Source of the DNA: Virgisporangium aurantiacum
GTDB lineage: Bacteria; Actinomycetota; Actinomycetes; Mycobacteriales; Micromonosporaceae
Assembly (NCBI RefSeq): GCF_016863635.1
Contig: NZ_BOPG01000030.1
Coordinates: 62,001-126,000 of the forward strand
Length of the DNA stretch: 64,000 nt
Reading direction: 5' to 3'
Shown one piece after another: positions 15,090 through 21,108 of the stretch. The notes beneath the pieces were generated by a model. It did no database searches and was not told where the DNA came from. It was given only the letters and a program-made list of their open reading frames with translations. The first letter of the stretch is position 1. Every line of letters begins with the position of its first letter. The translations under genes were made by a program, and so were the position numbers.

Positions 15090-17815
15090 CACAGGACTCC
15101 ACAGATCAGGTCGGGGCGGATGGGCAGCCGGTCCGGTCGGATCCCGGTCGCGGCATGGACGGCATTCGCGATGGCGGCGGCCACCGGGATCGTGCTGATC
15201 TCGCCGATGCCGACACCTCCGCCGGGGACGTGGTCGAACCCGTCCTCGTCGAAGTGCAGGGTGATGTCCGGGACATCGGCGATGCCGGGAATGCGGTAGT
15301 CCTCCAGGCCGGCGGACAGCACCCGGCCGGTGTGCGGGTCCAGCTCGCGGTGCTCGTACAGCGCGTATCCGACGCCCTGGATGACCCCGCCGTGCGCCTG
15401 GGCCGCCGCCAGTTCCGGTGCGGCGAGGCGACCGGCGGCGATGCCGCAGTGCATGGCCGGGACGCGGACGCGGCCGAGCCGGGTGTCCACCTCGACCTCC
15501 GCGACGTAGACCGAGCCGGTGTAGCCACGGCCCGTGCGCAGGCTCGACGTCGTGCGCAGGATCAGCGACATGCCGACTCCGAGGGCACCGCCGCCGTCGA
15601 ACGCCCGGCGCGCCGACCGGGCGGTGGCCGCGTCGTCTGCCGGGCGTCCGGCGGTGACGCGGACCGCGGCGCTGCCGGCCCCGGTCACCACCTCCGTCAC
15701 CACCCGCAACGCGTCCGCCCAGGACAGCAAGCCACCGGAGTGGGTGATTCCGTCGACGCCGGCCCGCGCGTCGCGCAGGCCGGCGCGCTCGGCCAGCGCG
15801 GTCTTCATCCGGCGGGCGGCCTGGCGGGTCGCCGGGACCAGCGTCGCGGTGGTGCGGCTGCCGCCGGAGATGGGACCGGTGGGCAGGCGAGAGTCGCCCA
15901 GTCGCACCTGCACGGTGCCGACCGGTACGCCGAACTCGGCCGCCACCGTGCGCGCCAGTACGGTGCGGCTGCCGGTTCCCATGTCCTGCACCGCCGTCGA
16001 CACCACCAGGTGCCCTTCGGCGGACAGCGCCAGCTCGACCTCGCAGCCGCTCTGCCACCAGTAGAACCAGTTCGCCGCGGCCACTCCGACGCCACGCCGT
16101 ATCCGTCCGGTGCCGGGATCGGCCCGGTCGCGCCAGGCGGGCAGGGCCGCGGCCCACCGGTACAGGCGCTGCCGCAGCGGGTCGGGGTCCCATCGTTGCC
16201 GTAGCGCGATCGGGTCGACGCCGAGCCGCCCGGCGGCCATGTCCACGGCCTGTTCGAGCGCGAACGCGGTCAGCGGACCACCCGGCCCGCGGAACGGCAC
16301 CCCCGGGGACGTGTTGGTGACGACGTCGAAGTCCACGAGTTCCTTCGCCCTGGCCGGGTACATCAACCGGGCGAACGCGGCGACGGTGGAGCCGACCGCG
16401 ATTCCGGCGTCGGCGGTGGCGATCATCGACAGCGTGTCGAGGCTGCCGTCCGCGCCGGGCAGCAGGGCCACCTCGATCTCCGCCGCCGGCCGGTGGCCGG
16501 TGACGCTGAGCTCCTCCAGCCGGTCCAGCTCGACCCGGACCGGTGCCTTCGCCGCCCGCGACAGCACGACGGCCGCGACGATCTCCGGGCTGAGCGACAA
16601 TTTGGCGCCGAACGCACCACCGACGTGCTCGGCGATGACCCGCACCCGGTCCGGCTTCAGTCCGAACCGGTCGGCGATCTCGGCGGCGACGTGGGCGACG
16701 GCCTGGGTGGACACGTAGACGGTCAGGCCGTCGTCGGTCCAGTCGGCCACGGCGGCATGCGGCTCGAATGCCGTGTGCAGCTGAGCCGACGTGCGGAACA
16801 CGGCTTCCACGAGCAGCGGGTCGCCCGCTTCCCGGGCGCGCGCGACCGCCTTCCGGGCCGTGCGGGCCGAGTCGGAGAACGATCCGACCGGCCCGCGCAG
16901 GTTGCGCTCCTTCCACGGCGTCGGCATCATCACGCCCTCGGCGGCGTTCAACGGTTTCCGCTTCTTCGCGAAGACCGGTGCGGCGTCCGGGAGCCGCGCC
17001 GCACCGGCGTCGATGCTCGCCGGGCGTGGCTCGTAGCTGACGGCCACCGCGCCGGCCGCCGCGTGGGCGGTACCCCGGTCGACGGCGGCGATGGCGGCGA
17101 TCTCCTGCCCGACGTAGCGCACGTCGGGATCGTCGGTGTCCAGCAGTCTCTCCACCGCGCGGACGCCGTCCATCGAACGGGCGGCAGCGATGTCGATGCC
17201 GGTCACTCGGGCGTGCGGATGAGCCGACCGCACGATGATTCCCTCAAGCTGGCCGGGGAGCCGGACGTCGACGGTGTACCGGGCGCGGCCGGTGACCTTG
17301 TCGGGCGCCTCGACCCGCGGCGGTGCGACACCAGGGTCGGGCTCGGCGTCGTGCTCGCCGGCGCACGCGGCGGCCACCGCGTCGTAGATCTCCTGGTATG
17401 CGCCGCACCGGCAGAGGTGGCCGGCGAGAGCCGCGGCGATCTCGGCCCGGCCGGGCCGGGTGGTGCCGTGCCGGGCCCGCCACTCGTCGTGGAACGCGGC
17501 GGCCTCCACCACGAAGCCCGGTGTGCAGAAGCCGCATTGCAGGGCCGCGTGCGCGACGAACGCGCGCGACACCGGATGTCCGGCGCCGATGCCCTCGACG
17601 GTGGTGACCGACCGGCCGTCGAGCGCGGCCGCGGGCAGGAGGCAGCTGACGACGGGCGCGCCGTCGAGCTGGACGGTGCAGGCTCCGCAGACGCCGGCCC
17701 CGCACACGAGCTTGGTGCCGGTGAGGCCGAGCCGGTCCCGCAGCACGTCCACCGAGGTGTCGGGCAGGTCGTCGGAGAGGTCGTGCTGCGTGCCGTTGAT
17801 CTCGACCTTGACCAC
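15089..17815 (-). CDS. Fused 2Fe-2S/molybdopterin xanthine dehydrogenase-like large subunit
   Basis: A 908-aa protein joining two usually separate subunits. Residues 1-155 carry both 2Fe-2S sets: Cys38, 43, 46, 58 (plant type) and Cys94, 97, 135, 137. Residues about 165-908 are the molybdopterin cytosine-dinucleotide subunit: HVGGAFGAK, VPFRGPGGP, VQDMGTGSRTVLA and GGGVGIGEIS, whose Glu (about 872) is the catalytic base. The family hydroxylates N-heterocycles or aldehydes; the substrate is unknown. It overlaps the FAD-subunit gene downstream. A 7-2-7 palindrome lies 30 bases upstream, so the nearby TetR protein is the likely repressor. Confidence 0.85.
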   Translation of the reverse strand: MVKVEINGTQHDLSDDLPDTSVDVLRDRLGLTGTKLVCGAGVCGACTVQLDGAPVVSCLLPAAALDGRSVTTVEGIGAGHPVSRAFVAHAALQCGFCTPGFVVEAAAFHDEWRARHGTTRPGRAEIAAALAGHLCRCGAYQEIYDAVAAACAGEHDAEPDPGVAPPRVEAPDKVTGRARYTVDVRLPGQLEGIIVRSAHPHARVTGIDIAAARSMDGVRAVERLLDTDDPDVRYVGQEIAAIAAVDRGTAHAAAGAVAVSYEPRPASIDAGAARLPDAAPVFAKKRKPLNAAEGVMMPTPWKERNLRGPVGSFSDSARTARKAVARAREAGDPLLVEAVFRTSAQLHTAFEPHAAVADWTDDGLTVYVSTQAVAHVAAEIADRFGLKPDRVRVIAEHVGGAFGAKLSLSPEIVAAVVLSRAAKAPVRVELDRLEELSVTGHRPAAEIEVALLPGADGSLDTLSMIATADAGIAVGSTVAAFARLMYPARAKELVDFDVVTNTSPGVPFRGPGGPLTAFALEQAVDMAAGRLGVDPIALRQRWDPDPLRQRLYRWAAALPAWRDRADPGTGRIRRGVGVAAANWFYWWQSGCEVELALSAEGHLVVSTAVQDMGTGSRTVLARTVAAEFGVPVGTVQVRLGDSRLPTGPISGGSRTTATLVPATRQAARRMKTALAERAGLRDARAGVDGITHSGGLLSWADALRVVTEVVTGAGSAAVRVTAGRPADDAATARSARRAFDGGGALGVGMSLILRTTSSLRTGRGYTGSVYVAEVEVDTRLGRVRVPAMHCGIAAGRLAAPELAAAQAHGGVIQGVGYALYEHRELDPHTGRVLSAGLEDYRIPGIADVPDITLHFDEDGFDHVPGGGVGIGEISTIPVAAAIANAVHAATGIRPDRLPIRPDLICGVL

Positions 17816-17845
17816 TGGGCCTCCCGGTGCGATCGTCCACGGACG

Positions 17846-17861
17846 GAATGAATGTTCATTC
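17846..17861. promoter_or_regulatory. Probable TetR operator of the molybdenum hydroxylase operon
   Basis: GAATGAATGTTCATTC has perfect 7-base arms (GAATGAA/TTCATTC) around a two-base centre. It lies between the end of the TetR gene and the start of the hydroxylase operon, in the position of that operon's promoter. Arms of this GAATGAA type are common for TetR regulators. Confidence 0.65.
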
Positions 17862-17914
17862 GCACGATCGGAATTGTCAAGGCTCGATCTGAGAGGACTC
17901 TCAGGCCGGGCGTC

Positions 17915-18487
17915 TCAGCGGGCCCGCAGCATGTCCCAGACGGCGTCCTCGGCGAGTTGGAGCCGACCCTCGTCGAGTCCGGCGCCGGCGCGGTCCGTCG
18001 CGGCCAGTCCGACGAACGCGCCGTAGACCAGCGCCACCAGGACGGCCGGGTCGCCGTCGCGGATCTCACCGGTCTGCTGCCCACGCACCACGAACGCGGC
18101 ACCGGCCTGCTCGATCCGGCGGGTCACCTCGACGCTCTCCGCGTCGAGGTAGCTGCCGTGCTGCTGCAGTTCCAGGAATGCGAACGCGTCCGGATGGGCG
18201 GCGGCGAACCGCAACATGCCGCGCCAGATCCGGCCGAACTCTGCTCGTATCGATCCGGCATCGGCATCGTCGAACAGGTGCTCGCCCAGCTGGACCTTCC
18301 ACCGCCGGTAGACCGCGTTCCCGAGCGCTTCCTTGCTCGGAAAGTGCCGGTAGATGGTGCCGACAGCCACCCCGGCCCGGGACGCGAGCACCGACATCGC
18401 GGCACCGCCGTAGGTGTGCTCGGTGAACACGGCCAGCGCGGCATCGAGTACCGCCTCGCGGGTCGCCTGCGGTTCCGAAATGGTCAC
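17915..18487 (-). CDS. TetR family transcriptional regulator
   Basis: A 190-aa repressor. The N-terminal helix-turn-helix reads TREAVLDAALAVFTEHTYGG, then MSVLASRAGVAVGTIYRHFPSKEAL, a full TetR signature; the C-terminal helical domain (about 75-190) is the ligand-binding and dimerisation part. It is followed in the same direction by the molybdenum hydroxylase operon, with the GAATGAA palindrome between them, so it most likely controls that operon in response to its substrate. The start is a GTG at 18487 without a strong ribosome site. Confidence 0.85.
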   Translation of the reverse strand: MTISEPQATREAVLDAALAVFTEHTYGGAAMSVLASRAGVAVGTIYRHFPSKEALGNAVYRRWKVQLGEHLFDDADAGSIRAEFGRIWRGMLRFAAAHPDAFAFLELQQHGSYLDAESVEVTRRIEQAGAAFVVRGQQTGEIRDGDPAVLVALVYGAFVGLAATDRAGAGLDEGRLQLAEDAVWDMLRAR

Positions 18488-18522
18488 GGCATCAGACCCG
18501 GCCGATCGTGGCCGTCATGACG

Positions 18523-19263
18523 TCATTGTGACGATCGAGAACCCGATCCGCTAATCCCGCGCAGGTACGGTCGATCGTCCCGTACGAAGTCCTCGACGAG
18601 GTCGGCCACGATGGCCGCACCCCGGGAGTTGAGGTGCACACCGTCGGTGCTGAGCAGAAGGCCGCGCGAGCGGGAGATCGCGTCGAACGACTGCCGGAGG
18701 ACGAAGTGCCGCATCGCGGCCCGCGCCGCGTACATGACGCCGGGCCGGTACGCGGCACCCGGCCGCGGGCCGGTGTCCCGCAGCACGGCGGCCGTCCGTT
18801 CGAACAGCGGCAGGTAGGTGACACCCTCGTCGGCGGCGACAGCACGGGCGATCGCGGCGAACTCGGCGGCCAACCGGTTGGCGCCGGAGTCGAGGTCCTC
18901 GCCGAGGACCGGCGGGGACAGCAGCCCGGTCCGTTTCCCCGTGCCGCGCACGATCGTGGTGAGGACGGCCCGGTACGCGTCCGGCGTCGGATCGGCGGTC
19001 AGCGCCCAGCGTTTGCGCAACGCCGTCCGGTCCCGGTCGTCGAGTTGCGCCCGCAGGTCGTTGGTGCCGGTCAGCACGGTGACCAGGTCGGGGTGGTGCT
19101 CCGCGACCAGGCCGGGGATCCGGGCGGCGAGCACCGCGCCGGGTTCGTAGTTGACGCCGGCGTTGACGACGACGGCGTGCGGCAGCCGTTCCGACAGCAT
19201 CCCGACGTAGTCGCCACTGACCGAGGCCCGCGTCAGGCTGTCTCCGGCGCACAGGATTTTCAT
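18523..19263 (-). CDS. SGNH/GDSL hydrolase
   Basis: A 246-aa lipase/esterase-type protein. Block I MKILCAGDSLTRA gives the nucleophile Ser, block III TVLTGTNDLRAQ the Gly and Asn of the oxyanion hole, and block V LLSTDGVHLNSRGAA the Asp-His pair. No signal peptide is visible, so it should act in the cytoplasm. GGGAG lies just before the ATG. It diverges from a TetR gene at 19343; two palindromes in the 79-base gap suggest that TetR protein regulates both genes. The ester substrate is unknown. Confidence 0.8.
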   Translation of the reverse strand: MKILCAGDSLTRASVSGDYVGMLSERLPHAVVVNAGVNYEPGAVLAARIPGLVAEHHPDLVTVLTGTNDLRAQLDDRDRTALRKRWALTADPTPDAYRAVLTTIVRGTGKRTGLLSPPVLGEDLDSGANRLAAEFAAIARAVAADEGVTYLPLFERTAAVLRDTGPRPGAAYRPGVMYAARAAMRHFVLRQSFDAISRSRGLLLSTDGVHLNSRGAAIVADLVEDFVRDDRPYLRGISGSGSRSSQ

Positions 19264-19274
19264 GCCACTCCCTA

Positions 19275-19325
19275 GGTTGGTGAGTACTCACTAACCGATA
19301 TGGTTGGTTAGTGAACACTCACTTG
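19275..19325. promoter_or_regulatory. Two probable TetR operators between divergent genes
   Basis: Site 1, 19275-19296, is a 22-base palindrome (GGTTgGTGAGTACTCACtAACC) with one mismatched pair. Site 2 starts at 19306 with the same half-site GGTTAGTGA and an AGTGAACACT core at 19310-19319. They cover the promoters of the SGNH hydrolase and the TetR gene. Confidence 0.65.
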
Positions 19326-19342
19326 TCAACCGGAGGTGGTGG

Positions 19343-19912
19343 ATGGCACTGACCCGCGACGTGATCCTCGACAGCGCCCTGCGGGTCATTCGGGAACGCG
19401 GCCTGGCCCGGGCGACCACGAAGGAGATCGCGAAGGCCGCAGGCCTGTCCGAGGCCGCCCTGTACAAGCACTTCACCGACAAGGCCGCGATCTTCCTCGG
19501 CGTCCTCCAGGAACGGTCGCCGGGCTTCCGCCCCTTGCGCGACGCGCTGGCGGTGCGGCCGGGCAGCGCCACCGTCGCGGGGAATTTGACGGCCATCGCG
19601 GTGGCGGCGTCGGCGTTCTACGGCGAGAACTTCCCGCTGGTCGGCTCGATCTTCGCCGAACCGGCGATCTTCGACGCCCACCGCCGGCGGATGGGGCAAC
19701 TCGGTGCCGGCCCGCACAAGGTGAACGAGGCGCTCGCCGGGTACCTACGCGCCGAACGCGAGCTGGGCCGCGTCCGCGCGGACGCCGATACCGATGCGGT
19801 CGCCGATCTGCTCCTCGGCGCCTGCTTCCAGCAGGCGTTCCTCACCCACTTCCACGGCACGCCGCCCGACCCGCAGCGGTACACGGTCCTCCTCCGCCCG
19901 GTGCTGTTCTGA
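19343..19912 (+). CDS. TetR family transcriptional regulator
   Basis: A 189-aa TetR protein. LTRDVILDSALRVIRERG, then ATTKEIAKAAGLSEAALYKHFTDKAAIF is the DNA-binding domain; the rest is helical ligand-binding domain ending QAFLTHFHGTP. ATG 19343 follows CGGAGGTGGTGG and is preferred to an upstream ATG at 19304, which would lie inside the operators. Divergence from the SGNH hydrolase and the shared palindromes point to autoregulation and control of that hydrolase. A strong bidirectional terminator follows at once. Confidence 0.85.
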   Translation: MALTRDVILDSALRVIRERGLARATTKEIAKAAGLSEAALYKHFTDKAAIFLGVLQERSPGFRPLRDALAVRPGSATVAGNLTAIAVAASAFYGENFPLVGSIFAEPAIFDAHRRRMGQLGAGPHKVNEALAGYLRAERELGRVRADADTDAVADLLLGACFQQAFLTHFHGTPPDPQRYTVLLRPVLF

Positions 19913-19945
19913 CCCCTCACGACCGGCACGGCCGGTCGTGAGGGG
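19913..19945. terminator. Bidirectional terminator between convergent genes
   Basis: CCCCTCACGACCGGC (19913-19927), loop ACG, then the exact complement at 19931-19945. It begins directly after the TetR stop and ends five bases before the end of the convergent lectin gene. There is no long T run, as is common in actinomycetes. Confidence 0.75.
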
Positions 19946-19950
19946 TGTGG

Positions 19951-20505
19951 TCACTGGGGCGGGCCCAGGCTCCACCACTGGCCGTTGAACCCGGAGCACC
20001 TCATCTGCTGGATTCGTGTGCCGTCGGCGGGAGACGCGTCGAACAGGTCGAGGCACATCCCGCTGTGCCGTGCCACGAGGAGGTATCCCGGGTACGGCAG
20101 ATGCGTCACGGGTTCGAGGCGCCATTGCTGGTTCGGCCAGCCGACGCAGGTCCACTGATGAACCGTGGCCCGTTCGGCGGTCGACGCGTTCTGCACGTCC
20201 AGGCATTTTCCGCTGTGGCGCGCGATGACGTAGTAGTAGCCGTCGCCGGTGGGCACGAACGTCCAGTGCTGGCTCTCGTACATCCGGCAGTTCCACTGGT
20301 GCACGAGTGCGCCGTCACCGGTCCACTGGGCGTAGACGTCCACGCACTTTCCGGTGCGGTACGCGAGGATGTTCTGCCAGGCACCGATGGGCGGGGTCGC
20401 CTGCGCCGGCGTCGCGCGGCCCGGGCCGCCCACGAGCGCGGCGGCGGCGGCCAGTTCGACGATCGCCAACCCCACGGTGGGCCTGCGCCGGATCATGGTG
20501 CTCAT
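19951..20505 (-). CDS. Secreted ricin-type beta-trefoil lectin
   Basis: A 184-aa protein: basic N-terminus and hydrophobic core (TVGLAIVELAAAAALVGGPG) as a secretion signal, cleaved near ATPAQA, then one beta-trefoil of about 140 residues. Three repeats each carry the lectin pattern, for example CVDVYAQWTGDGALVHQWNC, CLDVQNASTAERATVHQWTC and CLDLFDASPADGTRIQQMRC, with paired cysteines and QxW. It should bind galactose- or xylose-type glycans outside the cell. Its ATG overlaps the stop of the upstream AbfB gene (ATGA), so the two lectin domains are made as a pair. No catalytic domain is attached. Confidence 0.85.
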   Translation of the reverse strand: MSTMIRRRPTVGLAIVELAAAAALVGGPGRATPAQATPPIGAWQNILAYRTGKCVDVYAQWTGDGALVHQWNCRMYESQHWTFVPTGDGYYYVIARHSGKCLDVQNASTAERATVHQWTCVGWPNQQWRLEPVTHLPYPGYLLVARHSGMCLDLFDASPADGTRIQQMRCSGFNGQWWSLGPPQ

Positions 20506-20981
20506 CGGATCGCCTCGAAGATCGAGTCGGTCAGCACGAACGAGGCGTCCGCCCGGTAGAGGGATTCGTCGCGGTACTCGTCGATCCACAGGTGGTGGTC
20601 GCGGTGCCGGATGTAGTGCTTGGAGAACTCGTACGGCCGGAACGAGACACCGTACGGGCCGCCCGGCGGAGGCGAGGCCAACGACGGGACCAGTGCGAAG
20701 GTCGCGTCCTTCGCGAACTGCTCGTCGCCGAGTTGGTACTCCTGAAGCTTGAGACGGTATTCCTGGTGCCGCAGGTAGTGATCGGCGAAGTCGTAGCGCG
20801 CCCTGATCGAGAACAGCCGGTCGTCGGCAAGGCCGGGCACCAGGACGAACGACGCGTCCCTGGCGTCCTGGCCGGCTCTGTTCGCGATGGGATCGAGTTC
20901 GCCCAGGAAGTTCCGGTGGCGCAGGTACCCGTCGACGTTCGTGGCCTTGATGGAGACCGTCCACGTGGTCAGATTCGACAT
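20502..20981 (-). CDS. Stand-alone AbfB (CBM42-like) domain protein
   Basis: A 159-aa protein made only of an arabinofuranosidase-B-type beta-trefoil. The pattern YLRHRNFLGELDP, DASFVLVPGLADD, HYLRHQEYRLKL, DATFALVPSLA, HYIRHRDHHLWID and DASFVLTDS shows three trefoil leaves with conserved His-Arg-His and Asp-Ala-Ser/Thr-Phe. These domains bind arabinose side chains. There is no signal peptide, unlike its translationally coupled ricin lectin partner, and no glycosidase domain, so it is either intracellular or exported another way. AAGGACACACTC precedes the ATG. Confidence 0.8.
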   Translation of the reverse strand: MSNLTTWTVSIKATNVDGYLRHRNFLGELDPIANRAGQDARDASFVLVPGLADDRLFSIRARYDFADHYLRHQEYRLKLQEYQLGDEQFAKDATFALVPSLASPPPGGPYGVSFRPYEFSKHYIRHRDHHLWIDEYRDESLYRADASFVLTDSIFEAIR

Positions 20982-21096
20982 GAGTGTGTCCTTCCAGGCT
21001 GGATGGGTTGGATGCTCCGAGGGTCTCCGGTCACCTGTTCGGACGCATCAGTGCTGCCACGCAATGCCGTACTGCATCCGACCGGCACCGGCGCGC

Positions 21097-21102
21097 GATA
21101 CT
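21097..21102 (+). promoter_or_regulatory. -10 box for leaderless LAL regulator gene
   Basis: GATACT, six bases (GCCCGG), then the GTG at 21109. The same box and spacing occur before the SLOG gene at 58506, and a GATGCT version before the regulator at 62313. Confidence 0.5.
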
Positions 21103-21108
21103 GCCCGG

